A stretch of DNA of 64,000 nucleotides, taken from contig NZ_JXXD01000240.1 of assembly GCF_000935215.1 (NCBI RefSeq), positions 1 to 64,000 on the forward strand. The letters are read 5' to 3'. A program made the translations under genes and the position numbers. Under the pieces are notes generated by a model. The model had not been told where the DNA came from. It searched no databases and saw only the letters and a program-made list of their open reading frames with translations. This DNA is from Stutzerimonas stutzeri (GTDB lineage Bacteria; Pseudomonadota; Gammaproteobacteria; Pseudomonadales; Pseudomonadaceae). Of this stretch, positions 7,551 through 16,478 are shown in pieces (positions within the stretch are counted from its first letter, which is position 1; each line of letters starts with the position of its first letter).

Positions 7551-8092
7551 CAGTAGCCCCCTTTCTTGCCGATGCCGGCGTAGGTGAACTCGTACGTCAG
7601 CTCGCAGCCTTCGAACCAGGGGGCGACGCCGGTTTCCTTGTCGGTGTGGCGACCGAACATGTTGTGCCCCGAGCCTGGCGGCAGGATCTTGTAGGTCAAC
7701 TGGTACTTGCCTGGGCCGAGCAGCTTGACGTTGTCACCGTAGTGCGGGCCGTCGTTTGCCACCATCGGATGGAAATCGCCTTCGACGACTTCGTCGGAAC
7801 CCTTCTTGCGCAGCGTGTAGTGGATGCTCAGATATGGCACGAAGCTGCCTTCCTGCCAGCCGTTGCGGTTGTCTTCGGTGGCGCTGATATCGGCCTCGAG
7901 ATGCACGTCGGACTCGGCCGCGGCACGCATCATGCCCGGTGGGTCCATTTCGACCGGCTGTAGATACACCGCGCCGACCTCCATGCCGCCGCACTGCTGC
8001 GGTTCGCCGATGGGGTATTCCTTCGCCTGGGCGAGCGGGGCGAGCGGGGTGAGCAGCAGAGTGGTGATGGCCAGTGTGGCGGGGATGCGCAT
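7550..8092 (-). CDS. ftrA: FtrA, P19-type periplasmic iron-binding protein
   Basis: This exported protein of 180 residues has a signal peptide ending at AQA (residue 23). Its body is of the P19/Tp34 high-affinity iron transport family: MEVGAVYLQPVEM, the conserved DVHLEADI strand with a metal-ligand histidine, HYTLRKKGSDE, and PMVANDGPHYGDN with another candidate ligand histidine. Such proteins bind metal in the periplasm and deliver it to an Ftr1 permease. It is the first gene of ftrABCD, and a likely Fur box lies about 65 bases upstream, so iron-starvation induction is inferred. Confidence 0.92.
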   Translation of the reverse strand: MRIPATLAITTLLLTPLAPLAQAKEYPIGEPQQCGGMEVGAVYLQPVEMDPPGMMRAAAESDVHLEADISATEDNRNGWQEGSFVPYLSIHYTLRKKGSDEVVEGDFHPMVANDGPHYGDNVKLLGPGKYQLTYKILPPGSGHNMFGRHTDKETGVAPWFEGCELTYEFTYAGIGKKGGY

Positions 8093-8147
8093 TGGGAATT
8101 CTCCGGAAACAGAAAAGGACGGAGCGAAGATTGCACTTGCGCTTCCG

Positions 8148-8166
8148 AATGATAATGATTCGCGTC
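8148..8166 (-). promoter_or_regulatory. Likely Fur box for ftrABCD
   Basis: The sequence holds TGATAATGATT, a perfect left arm and centre of the Fur consensus, with a degenerate right arm (CGCGTC). Its place 56-74 bases upstream of ftrA is typical for an iron-repressed promoter. Confidence 0.6.
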
Positions 8167-8256
8167 AATTTCCCAAGAAATATTTTGTTACCGGTGTCTG
8201 AATGCAAAGCTGTATGCCGCTGCAGACGGCTGTTTGCGGGCGCTGCAGGCTAACTG

Positions 8257-8279
8257 CGACAGGTCGTCACAGTGGCGCT
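8257..8279 (+). repeat. 23-bp near-direct repeat, copy 1 (upstream of mdtD)
   Basis: This 23-base segment recurs at 9818-9840, just after mdtD, in the same orientation with 21 of 23 bases identical (differences at positions 9 and 13). The two copies flank the mdtD gene. They could be a shared regulatory site or a trace of an insertion event. Confidence 0.5.
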
Positions 8280-8364
8280 TGGTGTGGGTGTGCGGGGAGC
8301 AGCGACCCGAACCGGCGCCGAACGAATCCTCTAAGATGGTGCACCTTTCGTATCCGGGGACTTC

Positions 8365-9792
8365 ATGCAACCGCCCGTCTCACTCGACGCCCGTACCGCG
8401 CGGATTTTGCCGTGGCTGGTGGCCATCGCCTTCTTCATGCAGACGCTGGACGGCACCATTCTCAATACCGCGCTGCCCGCCATGGCGCGCGATCTGGCGG
8501 AAAACCCGCTGCGTATGCAGGGCGTTGTGATCGCCTACATGCTCACGGTGGCGTTGCTGATTCCGGCATCCGGCTGGATTGCTGACCGCTTCGGTAGCCG
8601 GCGCATCTTCGTGACCGCCATCGTGCTGTTTTCCGTGGGCTCGCTGTTGTGCGCGTTGTCTACCAGCTTCAACCAGCTGGTGGCTTCCCGCGTGCTGCAG
8701 GCGCTGGGCGGAGCGCTGATGCTGCCGGTGGGGCGGCTGGTGGTGCTGCGGGCATTTCCGCGCAGCGACTTCGTGCGGATCATGGCCTTTATCGCGCTGC
8801 CAGGACTGGTCGGCCCGTTGCTCGGGCCAACCCTGGGTGGCTGGCTGGTGGAGTACGCCTCCTGGCACTGGATATTCCTGATCAATCTGCCGGTGGGCGT
8901 GATTGGCTGCATCGCCGCGCTGCGCTTCATGCCCGATCTCAAAGGGCCCGAGCGGGTACGCTTCGATACGCTCGGCTTCCTGCTGTTCGGCGCAGCGATG
9001 GTGCTGGTCACCATCGCGCTCGAGGGGCTCGGCCAGATGCACATGTCGCATGCCCGCGTGATGCTGCTGCTGTTCGGCGGCGCAGCTTGCATGGCGGCCT
9101 ACTGGCTGCGCGCCGGGCGCATCGATGCGCCGCTGTTCAGCCCCAAGCTGTTCCATACGCGCAGCTTTGCGGTGGGCATCTTCGGCAACCTGTTTGCCCG
9201 GCTGGGTGGTGGCGCGCTGCCGTTCCTGTTGCCATTGCTGCTGCAGGTGGCGCTTGGCTATTCGCCAGCGCAGGCCGGGATGAGCATGATTCCGCTGGCC
9301 TTGGGTGCGATGGCGGTCAAATCCCTGGCCAAGCCGATCATCGATCGTCTCGGTTATCGCCGTCTGCTGATCGGCAACACGCTGCTGCTCGGCTGCCTGA
9401 TCGCCAGTCTGGCGACCATCGATGGACAAACGCCGACGTGGCTGCTGCTGGTGCATCTGGGCCTGATCGGCATGGTCAACTCGATGCAGTTCACCGCGAT
9501 GAACACCGTCACCCTGGTCGGCCTTAGTCATGCCGACGCCAGTAGCGGCAACAGCCTGCTGTCGGTGGTGGTGCAGCTATCAATGAGCCTTGGCGTCGCC
9601 ACCGCCGGTGCGCTGCTGGGAGGCTTCACCGTGGACGACGCGCAGGGCAGCGAGGTGCTGCGGGCATTTCAGCTGACGTTTCTCTGCGTCGGCGGTATGG
9701 CGATGCTCGCTGCCGCATTGTTCCTGCAGCTGGAACATCGCGACCCTGGCCATGACGACGATGTGCGGCGACCGGTGGACGTCGGCGAGTAA
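8365..9792 (+). CDS. mdtD: MdtD-like MFS multidrug exporter (DHA2 family)
   Basis: This 475-residue major facilitator protein matches E. coli MdtD along its whole length. The landmarks are FFMQTLDGTILNTALPAMA in helix 1, ASGWIADRFGSRR (motif A), GPLLGPTLGGWLVEYASWHWIFLINLPVG (motif C region), GYRRLL in the second half, and SSGNSLLSVVVQLSMSLG near the end. About 14 transmembrane segments are expected, with a proton-driven export role at the inner membrane. No membrane-fusion or outer-membrane partner gene is adjacent. It is a single-gene unit flanked by a pair of near-identical 23-base repeats. The substrate is unknown. Confidence 0.88.
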   Translation: MQPPVSLDARTARILPWLVAIAFFMQTLDGTILNTALPAMARDLAENPLRMQGVVIAYMLTVALLIPASGWIADRFGSRRIFVTAIVLFSVGSLLCALSTSFNQLVASRVLQALGGALMLPVGRLVVLRAFPRSDFVRIMAFIALPGLVGPLLGPTLGGWLVEYASWHWIFLINLPVGVIGCIAALRFMPDLKGPERVRFDTLGFLLFGAAMVLVTIALEGLGQMHMSHARVMLLLFGGAACMAAYWLRAGRIDAPLFSPKLFHTRSFAVGIFGNLFARLGGGALPFLLPLLLQVALGYSPAQAGMSMIPLALGAMAVKSLAKPIIDRLGYRRLLIGNTLLLGCLIASLATIDGQTPTWLLLVHLGLIGMVNSMQFTAMNTVTLVGLSHADASSGNSLLSVVVQLSMSLGVATAGALLGGFTVDDAQGSEVLRAFQLTFLCVGGMAMLAAALFLQLEHRDPGHDDDVRRPVDVGE

Positions 9793-9817
9793 TCCTCTGT
9801 CGACCTGTAAGGAATCA

Positions 9818-9840
9818 CGACAGGTGGTCGCAGTGGCGCT
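9818..9840 (+). repeat. 23-bp near-direct repeat, copy 2 (downstream of mdtD)
   Basis: Second copy of the segment at 8257-8279, 21 of 23 bases the same, 26 bases after the mdtD stop. Confidence 0.5.
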
Positions 9841-9923
9841 GCGTCATGCTGGCACATCGCCGGGCGGCCTGCGTGGTCCATAGCCGTCCTTCACTAGCAG
9901 ATGGCGGCAATGACCTGCTGCAA

Positions 9924-9947
9924 ATGTTTACCTGTGCAAGTAAACAT
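9924..9947. promoter_or_regulatory. Perfect 8-8-8 palindrome, operator-like
   Basis: ATGTTTAC (9924-9931) and GTAAACAT (9940-9947) are perfect inverted repeats around an 8-base spacer. The site is A+T-rich against GC-rich surroundings and lies 77 bases before the start codon of the small gene at 10025. It has the shape of a TetR- or GntR-type operator; the regulator is unknown. Confidence 0.5.
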
Positions 9948-10024
9948 TATCGACCTGTCGTCATAAGCTACATATCGTTGAGCCTCTGGAAGCGGCATTG
10001 CGCCGCAAGCAAAGGAGCGAAACG

Positions 10025-10285
10025 ATGAGTGCAATGAGCCTCGCCTGGCTGCTGATCGGCACCTCGCTGTGCGGCGTGATGGTGCTACTGGTACTGCTCT
10101 GGCTGCTATGGATGGGCCGGCAGAGCCAATGCCGAGAACTGGAAGTGCTACGCGAACTGCTGGATGGCCTCGGTCAGGTGATCGTGCGCCTGGAGCAGGA
10201 CAAGGCTGAGTTGACTTCCGGGCTGCGGGCGGAAAAGGCGCAAGCCGCCCAGCTACGTCGTCAGCTAGAACTGCTACGTCGTTGA
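10025..10285 (+). CDS. Small membrane protein with C-terminal coiled coil, unknown function
   Basis: This 86-residue protein has one long hydrophobic segment (residues about 5-33, LAWLLIGTSLCGVMVLLVLL...) followed by a heptad-rich charged helix to the C-terminus (LRELLDGLGQVIVRLEQDK, then LRAEKAQAAQLRRQLELLRR). This predicts a single-span inner membrane protein with a cytoplasmic coiled coil. I do not recognise a family. AAAGGAG seven bases before the ATG supports the start. It lies alone between mdtD and edd, behind a perfect palindrome at 9924-9947. It might be a scaffold or a small regulator of a membrane complex, but nothing in the sequence says which. Confidence 0.65.
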   Translation: MSAMSLAWLLIGTSLCGVMVLLVLLWLLWMGRQSQCRELEVLRELLDGLGQVIVRLEQDKAELTSGLRAEKAQAAQLRRQLELLRR

Positions 10286-10299
10286 GGGTGGTGAGTTTG

Positions 10300-10315
10300 T
10301 TGTTTTAATAAACAT
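10300..10315. promoter_or_regulatory. Candidate HexR operator, distal, upstream of edd
   Basis: The segment TTGTTTTAATAAACAT contains a 14-base palindrome-like core (TGTTT-TAAT-AAACA). It nearly fits the published Pseudomonas HexR pattern TTGT-N7/8-ACAA. It is 77 bases or more upstream of the edd start. Confidence 0.45.
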
Positions 10316-10343
10316 ATTTCTTCGAAATCGTCCCGCTCGTCGT

Positions 10344-10377
10344 TATGATGCCGCCTGATTGTTTATAAAAACTACAA
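10344..10377 (+). promoter_or_regulatory. edd promoter -10 and proximal HexR-like operator
   Basis: A -10-like TATGAT stands at 10344-10349. The segment 10359-10377 has TTGT and ACAA ends around an A+T-rich centre and shares TTGTTT...ACTACA with the site before zwf (14209). The site would cover the transcription start and sits just before AGGAGG, a suitable place for HexR repression. The spacer is longer than the usual 7-8 bases. Confidence 0.5.
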
Positions 10378-10391
10378 ATCAGGAGGTTTTC

Positions 10392-12218
10392 ATGCATCCC
10401 GTAGTGGTCGAAGTTACCGAGCGCCTGATCGAGCGTAGCCGGCCTACGCGCGAAGCCTATCTCGCCATGGTTCGCGGCGCTGCCAGTGCCGGGCCTGCTC
10501 GCAACGGCGCGCAATGCGCGAACTTCGCCCATGGCGTTGCCGGTTGCGGCGCGCAGGACAAGCAGCGCCTGCGGCTGCCGGATGCGGCCAACATCGCCAT
10601 CGTCACGGCCTACAACGACATGCTCTCGGCGCATCAGCCCTATGAGGACTACCCCGAGCGCCTGCGCCAGGCGCTGCGCGATATCGGCTCGGTGGGGCAG
10701 GTGGCCGGCGGTGTGCCGGCGATGTGTGACGGTGTCACCCAGGGCGAGCCGGGCATGGAGCTGGCCATTGCCAGTCGCGAGGTGATCGCCATGAGCACCG
10801 CGGTGGCGCTGTCGCACAACCTGTTCGATGGGGCGCTGCTGCTCGGCATCTGCGACAAGATCGTTCCCGGGTTGCTGATCGGTGCGCTGCGCTTCGGGCA
10901 TCTGCCCGCTGTGTTCGTGCCGGCCGGGCCGATGCCGTCCGGCCTGGCCAACAAGGACAAGGCCGCGGTGCGCCAGCGCTACGCCGAAGGCAAGGCAGGT
11001 CGCGACGAGCTGCTGGCGGCGGAAATGCAGGCCTATCACAGTCCCGGTACCTGTACCTTCTACGGCACCGCCAATACCAACCAGATGCTGATGGAGGTCA
11101 TGGGCCTGCACTTGCCGGGCTCTTCCTTCGTCAACCCGGGCACGCTATTGCGCGATGCGCTGACCGCCGAGGCCGCGCGGCAGGTCACTCGACTGACGCC
11201 ACAGGGCGGCAGCTTCACGCCGCTCGGTGAGCTCGTCGACGAGCGCGTATTGGTCAACGCCATCGTCGCGCTGCATGCCACCGGCGGCTCGACCAATCAC
11301 ACCCTGCACATGCCGGCCATCGCCCAGGCGGCGGGCATCCAGCTGACCTGGCAGGACATGGCCGACCTTTCCGCAGTGGTGCCGACGCTGGCGCGGGTCT
11401 ATCCCAATGGTTCAGCCGACATCAATCACTTCCATGCCGCGGGCGGCGTCGCGCTGCTGGTGCGCGAGCTGCTCGCGGCCGGCCTGCTGCACGAGGATGT
11501 GCATACCGTGATGGGTCGCGGCCTCAATCGCTACACCCAGGAGCCCTTCCTCGAAGACGGTCGGCTGACTTGGCGTGAAGGCGCTGCGGCGAGCCTGGAC
11601 GAAAGCATCCTGCGGCCGGTCGCGCGGCCGTTCTCGGCTGAAGGCGGGCTGCGGGTGATGAGCGGCAATCTCGGTCGTGGCGTGATGAAGGTGTCCGCCG
11701 TGGCGCCCGAGCATCGCGTCGTGGAAGCGCCGGCGCGGGTCTTTGCCGATCAGCTGGAGCTGGTCGAGGCGTTCAAGGCGGGCGAGCTGGAGCGCGACGT
11801 CGTTGCAGTGGTGCGCTTCCAGGGGCCGCGTGCCAACGGTATGCCCGAGTTGCACAAGCTGACGCCCTATCTCGGTCTGCTGCAGGACCGCGGTTTCAAG
11901 GTCGCGCTGGTCACCGACGGGCGCATGTCCGGTGCGTCGGGCAAGGTGCCGGCGGCGATCCATGTGTGCCCCGAGGCAATCGATGGCGGCCCGCTGGCGC
12001 GCGTGCGTGACGGCGATCTGCTGCGTGTGGATGGGCAGAGCGGCGTGCTTGAGGTGCTGGTCGATGCCGCCGAGCTGGCCGATCGTTCCCCGGCAGCAGC
12101 GCCTGCGGCACAGGTGCAGGGCTGCGGGCGCGAGCTGTTCGGCTTTATGCGCTCGGCGTTCAGCTCCGCCGAGCAGGGCGCCAGTGTGTTCACGGCCGGG
12201 CTGGAGGCGCTGCGATGA
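10392..12218 (+). CDS. edd: 6-phosphogluconate dehydratase
   Basis: This 608-residue protein of the IlvD/Edd family removes water from 6-phosphogluconate to give KDPG, the first step specific to the Entner-Doudoroff path. Visible landmarks are the [13 protein letters not shown] segment, the [14 protein letters not shown] motif with a cluster-ligand cysteine, CDKIVPG with a second, [14 protein letters not shown] with a third, and [11 protein letters not shown]. The 4Fe-4S cluster makes it oxygen-labile. The length equals that of P. aeruginosa Edd. The ATG at 10392 follows AGGAGG by five bases. It overlaps glk by four bases (ATGA), forming an edd-glk operon controlled from the HexR-like sites upstream. 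Confidence 0.96.
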   Translation: MHPVVVEVTERLIERSRPTREAYLAMVRGAASAGPARNGAQCANFAHGVAGCGAQDKQRLRLPDAANIAIVTAYNDMLSAHQPYEDYPERLRQALRDIGSVGQVAGGVPAMCDGVTQGEPGMELAIASREVIAMSTAVALSHNLFDGALLLGICDKIVPGLLIGALRFGHLPAVFVPAGPMPSGLANKDKAAVRQRYAEGKAGRDELLAAEMQAYHSPGTCTFYGTANTNQMLMEVMGLHLPGSSFVNPGTLLRDALTAEAARQVTRLTPQGGSFTPLGELVDERVLVNAIVALHATGGSTNHTLHMPAIAQAAGIQLTWQDMADLSAVVPTLARVYPNGSADINHFHAAGGVALLVRELLAAGLLHEDVHTVMGRGLNRYTQEPFLEDGRLTWREGAAASLDESILRPVARPFSAEGGLRVMSGNLGRGVMKVSAVAPEHRVVEAPARVFADQLELVEAFKAGELERDVVAVVRFQGPRANGMPELHKLTPYLGLLQDRGFKVALVTDGRMSGASGKVPAAIHVCPEAIDGGPLARVRDGDLLRVDGQSGVLEVLVDAAELADRSPAAAPAAQVQGCGRELFGFMRSAFSSAEQGASVFTAGLEALR

Positions 12219-13174
12219 CACTGGCGCTGGTCGGAGATATCGGCGGAACCAATGCGCGCTTCGCGCTGTGGCGCGACTCGCAGTTGGAGGCGGTGCAAGT
12301 GCTGGCTGCGGCGGATTTCGAAACCCCGGAACAGGCAGTCGAACATTACCTGTCAACGCTCGGCCTGGCGCCGGGCAGCATTCGCGCCATGTGCCTGGCC
12401 TGCGCCGGGCCGGTCAAGGGCAAGCAGTTCACTTTCACCAACAATCACTGGCGGCTGACGCGCCGCGACTTCTGTGGTGCCCTGCAGTTGGACGAGCTGC
12501 TGCTGATCAATGACTTCGCCGCGATGGCGCTGGGCATGACGCGGGTAGGCGAAGCGGGGCGGCGCATGATCTGTGCTGGCGAGGCCGAGCCCGATGCGCC
12601 GGCACTGGTCATCGGGCCGGGCACGGGGCTTGGCGTCGCCGCGTTGCTGCCCTTGGGTGGTGGCAGCTGGCGCGCGCTGCCGGGGGAGGGCGGACACGTC
12701 GATCTGCCCGTAGCGGATGCGCACGAGGCGGCGCTGTGGCAGATGCTGTTCGCCCAGCTTGGCCATGTGCGTGCCGAAGACGTGCTCAGTGGCGGTGGCC
12801 TGTTGCTGCTCTATCGTGCGGTCTGTGCCCTGGCCGGTTTGATGCCGCGACTGGCGTCGCCGGCTGAGGTCACGGCGGCTGCGCTCGCTGGTGATCATGT
12901 CGCGGTGGCGACCCTGGAGCAGTTCTGCGTGTGGCTCGGGCGGGTCGCCGGCAACAACGTGCTCACGCTCGGCGCGCGCGGTGGGGTGTATATCGTCGGT
13001 GGTGTGGTGCCGCGTTTCGCCGATTTTTTCGCGGCCAGTGGTTTCGCCCGAGGCTTCGCCAGCAAGGGTTCCATGAGCAGCTATCTCGGCGATGTACCGG
13101 TGTGGCTGGTCACCGCTGACTATCCGGGGCTGGAGGGCGCCGGGGTGGCGCTGGAGCAGGCGCTGGCATGCTGA
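12215..13174 (+). CDS. glk: Glucokinase
   Basis: This 319-residue protein belongs to the E. coli Glk-type bacterial glucokinases and phosphorylates glucose with ATP in the cytoplasm. The N-terminal phosphate loop [12 protein letters not shown], the catalytic-aspartate segment [23 protein letters not shown], and the glucose-contacting EGGHVDL are all present. It is translationally coupled to edd. In P. aeruginosa the corresponding glk is followed by gltR-gltS sensor genes and glucose transport genes. Here glk is followed directly by the convergent hexR, so the transport genes lie elsewhere. Confidence 0.95.
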   Translation: MTLALVGDIGGTNARFALWRDSQLEAVQVLAAADFETPEQAVEHYLSTLGLAPGSIRAMCLACAGPVKGKQFTFTNNHWRLTRRDFCGALQLDELLLINDFAAMALGMTRVGEAGRRMICAGEAEPDAPALVIGPGTGLGVAALLPLGGGSWRALPGEGGHVDLPVADAHEAALWQMLFAQLGHVRAEDVLSGGGLLLLYRAVCALAGLMPRLASPAEVTAAALAGDHVAVATLEQFCVWLGRVAGNNVLTLGARGGVYIVGGVVPRFADFFAASGFARGFASKGSMSSYLGDVPVWLVTADYPGLEGAGVALEQALAC

Positions 13175-13202
13175 CGTGGCGGTATTGGGCGTGGTGATGG
13201 CG

Positions 13203-13224
13203 GGATGTTGTTATAGCAACATCC
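13203..13224. terminator. Hairpin between convergent glk and hexR
   Basis: GGATGTTG and CAACATCC form a perfect eight-base stem with a six-base loop, placed midway between the two convergent genes. A U-tract is lacking, so this is a probable rather than certain bidirectional terminator. Confidence 0.5.
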
Positions 13225-13249
13225 GGCATCTCGCGCCGGCGCGGTTGCC

Positions 13250-14119
13250 TTAGCTCGGCTCTTCATCCGCCGGGTAGCGGCTGGCATTGAGGCTTTCCTT
13301 TACCTTGCGCAGGTGCGGCTGGAAGTCCACGCCGCGGCGCAGGGTCATGCCGGTGGCGAGCACGTCGAGCACGGTGAGCTGGATGATGCGTGAGGTCATC
13401 GGCATGTAGATGTCGGTGTCCTCGGGCAGCGGAATGTTCAGGCTCAGCGTGCTGGCCTGCGCCAGTGGTGAGCCGGCGGCAGTCAGGCCGAGTACCGAGG
13501 CGCCGTTCTGCCGCGCGATACGCGCCACCTCCACCAGTTCGCGGGTGCGCCCGGTGTAGGAAATGATCACGAACAGCTCGCCGGTATGCGCCACCGAGGC
13601 CAGCATACGCTGCATCAGCACGTCCGAATGCGCGGTCACTGCCAGGTTGAAGCGGAAGAATTTGTGCTGCGCATCCAGTGCCACCGAGGCTGAGGCACCG
13701 AGGCCGAAGAAGTGGATCTGCCGGGCCTGGATCATCAGGTCGACGGCTCGGCTGACCAGCTGCGGATCGAGGCTCTGGCAGGCGCTGTCCAGCGAGGCGA
13801 TGGCCGAGCCGAAAATCTTGCGCGTGTATTCCGCCGGGCCGTCGTCGGGCTCCACTGCCTGGCTGACGTAGGCGGCGCCGCTGGCCAGGCTCTGCGCCAG
13901 TTGCATCTTCAGTTCCGGATAGCCGCTGACGCCGAACGAGCGACAGAAGCGATTCACTGTCGGTTCGCTGACCTGCGCGGTCTGCGCCAGGGTGGCGATG
14001 CTGAAGCGGGTCGCCTGCTGCGGATTGCGCAGGATCACCTCGGCGACCTTGCGCTCGGCCTTGTTGAGGTCTTCGATGCGGCGCTGGATCTGCTCGAGCA
14101 GGTTGTGTACGCGGTCCAT
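13250..14119 (-). CDS. hexR: HexR, RpiR-family repressor of glucose catabolism
   Basis: This 289-residue regulator has an N-terminal RpiR helix-turn-helix (residues about 10-85: [13 protein letters not shown], then [21 protein letters not shown]) and a C-terminal SIS sugar-phosphate domain ([33 protein letters not shown]). HexR is known in Pseudomonas to repress zwf, edd and gap operons and to be released by KDPG. It is divergent from zwf, and the shared 171-base gap holds a HexR-like site. I chose the ATG at 14119 ([11 protein letters not shown]), preceded by AGGA and matching other Pseudomonas HexR proteins; a start at 14143 would add eight residues. Confidence 0.94.
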   Translation of the reverse strand: MDRVHNLLEQIQRRIEDLNKAERKVAEVILRNPQQATRFSIATLAQTAQVSEPTVNRFCRSFGVSGYPELKMQLAQSLASGAAYVSQAVEPDDGPAEYTRKIFGSAIASLDSACQSLDPQLVSRAVDLMIQARQIHFFGLGASASVALDAQHKFFRFNLAVTAHSDVLMQRMLASVAHTGELFVIISYTGRTRELVEVARIARQNGASVLGLTAAGSPLAQASTLSLNIPLPEDTDIYMPMTSRIIQLTVLDVLATGMTLRRGVDFQPHLRKVKESLNASRYPADEEPS

Positions 14120-14208
14120 GTCGGTCCTGATGCGGCTTGCCAAAGGGGTGGCCTATGCTACTGAGCGAGATGCGGAGCGACCATAGGAATCTTGTTTTGC
14201 AGTAAATG

Positions 14209-14226
14209 TTGTTTTTATTACTACAT
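14209..14226. promoter_or_regulatory. HexR operator in the hexR-zwf gap
   Basis: The segment TTGTTTTTATTACTACAT lies 65-82 bases upstream of zwf. It resembles the HexR operator reported for the P. putida zwf promoter and shares TTGTTT...ACTACA with the proximal edd site. Confidence 0.6.
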
Positions 14227-14290
14227 TGAACTTGAATAACAGGGCATCGCCGTGTATTCATAGTGCAGTTTTAGTAGAAGAACAAACATC

Positions 14291-15760
14291 ATGACGCCAC
14301 TATCTGTCGAACCCTGCACCCTGGCGCTGTTCGGCGCCCTCGGTGATCTGGCCCTGCGCAAGCTGTTCCCCGCGCTCTATCAGCTCGATCGCGCCGGTCT
14401 GCTGCCAACCGAAACGCGTCTGCTCGCGCTGGCTCGTGAGAGCGGCGAGGCGGCAAGCCATCTGGCGATGATCGAAGAACATCTGCGCCGCCATGTCGGC
14501 GAACGCGACCTCGATGAAGCCGTGCTGCAGCGCTTCATGGCGCGCCTGGACTACCTGAGCATGGATTTCCGCCGCGCCGAGGATTTTGCCGCGCTGGCGG
14601 ACAAGGCCGGCAACGCGGATAGCATCGTCGCCTTCTTTGCCACGCCTGCATCTGTCTACGGTGCGATCTGCGCCGGGCTGGCCGAGGCGGGCCTGGCCGA
14701 GCGCACCCGCGTAGTGCTGGAAAAGCCCATCGGCCACGACCTGGAGTCGTCCCGCGAAGTGAACGACGCGGTGGCGCGCTTCTTCCCGGAAGACCGCACC
14801 TATCGCATCGACCATTACCTGGGCAAGGACACGGTGCAGAACCTGATCGCCCTGCGTTTCGCCAACAGCTTGTTCGAAACCCAGTGGAACCAGAACCACA
14901 TCTCCCACGTGGAGATCACCGTTGCCGAAACCGTCGGTATCGAAGGCCGCTGGGGCTACTTCGATCAGGCCGGCCAGTTGCGCGACATGATTCAGAATCA
15001 CCTGCTGCAGCTGCTCTGCCTGATCGCCATGGACCCGCCCAGCGACCTCTCGGCCGACAGCATCCGCGACGAGAAGGTCAAGGTGCTCAAGGCGCTGGCG
15101 CCGATTGCACCGGAACAGCTCGGCCAGCAGCTGGTGCGCGGCCAGTACGTCGCCGGCAGCATCCTCGGCCGCCACGTACCGGGCTATCTGGAGGAAGAAA
15201 ACTCCAACACCCAGAGCGACACCGAAACCTTCGTCGCGCTGCGGGCGGAAATCTGTAACTGGCGCTGGGCGGGCGTGCCGTTCTACCTGCGTACCGGCAA
15301 GCGAATGCCGCAGAAGCTCTCGCAGATCGTTATCCACTTCAAGGCGCCGCCGCACTACATCTTCGCCCCGGAACAGCGCCAGCTTATCGGCAACAAACTG
15401 ATCATCCGCCTGCAGCCGCAGGAGGGCATCTCGCTGCTGGTGATGACCAAGGACCAGGGCCTGGACAAGGGCATGCAGCTGCGCAGCGGCCCGTTGCAGC
15501 TGAATTTCTCGGAAACCTACAAGAGCCCGCGCATCCCCGACGCCTACGAGCGGCTGTTGCTGGAAGTGATGAAGGGCAACCAGAACCTCTTCGTGCGCAA
15601 GGACGAAATCGAATACGCCTGGAAGTGGTGCGACCAGCTGATCGACGGCTGGCAGCGCGTCGGCGCCCCACCCAAACCGTACGCAGCAGGCAGCTGGGGA
15701 CCGGCTGCTTCGATTGCCCTGATCAGCCGTGATGGCAGGAGTTGGTATGACGATCTCTAA
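14291..15760 (+). CDS. zwf: Glucose-6-phosphate 1-dehydrogenase
   Basis: This 489-residue enzyme oxidises glucose-6-phosphate to 6-phosphogluconolactone with NAD(P)+. The nucleotide site is [19 protein letters not shown] near the N-terminus. [12 protein letters not shown], the active-site [13 protein letters not shown] with the catalytic histidine, and the RTGKRMPQK substrate loop follow in order. It heads the zwf-pgl-eda-gapN-aldo/keto reductase cluster and is divergent from hexR. Its ribosome site is weak (AGAAGAAC). Its 3' end overlaps pgl by 14 bases. Confidence 0.97.
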   Translation: MTPLSVEPCTLALFGALGDLALRKLFPALYQLDRAGLLPTETRLLALARESGEAASHLAMIEEHLRRHVGERDLDEAVLQRFMARLDYLSMDFRRAEDFAALADKAGNADSIVAFFATPASVYGAICAGLAEAGLAERTRVVLEKPIGHDLESSREVNDAVARFFPEDRTYRIDHYLGKDTVQNLIALRFANSLFETQWNQNHISHVEITVAETVGIEGRWGYFDQAGQLRDMIQNHLLQLLCLIAMDPPSDLSADSIRDEKVKVLKALAPIAPEQLGQQLVRGQYVAGSILGRHVPGYLEEENSNTQSDTETFVALRAEICNWRWAGVPFYLRTGKRMPQKLSQIVIHFKAPPHYIFAPEQRQLIGNKLIIRLQPQEGISLLVMTKDQGLDKGMQLRSGPLQLNFSETYKSPRIPDAYERLLLEVMKGNQNLFVRKDEIEYAWKWCDQLIDGWQRVGAPPKPYAAGSWGPAASIALISRDGRSWYDDL

Positions 15761-16460
15761 TCTCGATCTGCCGGTGCAGACCCTGGGTTTCAGCCTTGGT
15801 GACGCCGAGCAGCTGGCCGGCGAACTGGCGCTGACCGTGAGCAACGCCCTGCGCAGCGCGATTGCCGAACGTGGCGCGGCGACGCTGGTGCTTTCCGGCG
15901 GCCGCAGCCCGATCGCCTTCTTCGAGCGCCTCGCGCAGCAGGAACTGGACTGGGCCAAGGTCACCGTCAGCCTCGCCGACGAGCGCTGGGTGCCGGTCAG
16001 CCATCCCGACAGCAATGAAGGCCTGCTGCGTCGCCACCTGCTGCAGGGGCCGGCCGCCGCGGCGCGCCTGGTCGGCCTCTACCAGAGCGCGACAAGCCTC
16101 GAGCAGGCCGCTGATCGTGCCGATGCCGTATTGGCTGAACTGCCGCCAATCGACGTGCTGGTGCTGGGCATGGGTGAAGACGGCCACACCGCCTCGCTGT
16201 TCCCCGACAGCCCGAATCTGCAGCAGGCGCTCGACCCGCGTGGCACGCGGCGCTGCCTGCCGATGCAGGCGCCGACTGTGCCGCGCCAGCGCCTGAGCAT
16301 GACCCTGGCGCTGCTGGCCAGCGCGCGGCTGACGCTGCTCGCCCTGCATGGTCGCGGCAAGCTGGCCACGCTCAATCAGGCCTTGGCTGGCGAGCCCTAC
16401 GAAGCGATGCCGATTCGCGCCTTCCTCGCCCGTCCCCTCGAAATCTACTGGTGCCCCTGA
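15747..16460 (+). CDS. pgl: 6-phosphogluconolactonase
   Basis: This 237-residue member of the DevB/glucosamine-6-phosphate isomerase fold hydrolyses 6-phosphogluconolactone. [23 protein letters not shown] and [13 protein letters not shown] (with the catalytic His) are the three family signatures. The ATG at 15747 has AGGAG six bases upstream, inside the end of zwf. An upstream ATG at 15729 would add six residues but has no better ribosome site. The overlap with zwf implies coupled translation of consecutive enzymes. Confidence 0.94.
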   Translation: MTISNLDLPVQTLGFSLGDAEQLAGELALTVSNALRSAIAERGAATLVLSGGRSPIAFFERLAQQELDWAKVTVSLADERWVPVSHPDSNEGLLRRHLLQGPAAAARLVGLYQSATSLEQAADRADAVLAELPPIDVLVLGMGEDGHTASLFPDSPNLQQALDPRGTRRCLPMQAPTVPRQRLSMTLALLASARLTLLALHGRGKLATLNQALAGEPYEAMPIRAFLARPLEIYWCP

Positions 16461-16478
16461 GGCCGCAAGGAATTTTCC

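Noticed and set aside
8365-9840. mdtD as a recent mobile insertion because of its flanking repeats
   Set aside because: Base composition and codon use look like those of the neighbours, there is no transposase or terminal inverted repeat, and the repeats are only 23 bases. Kept as an observation, not as a mobile element.
14300-16015. 571-codon open frame antisense to zwf and pgl
   Set aside because: No ribosome site or domain, and fully covered by two certain enzymes.
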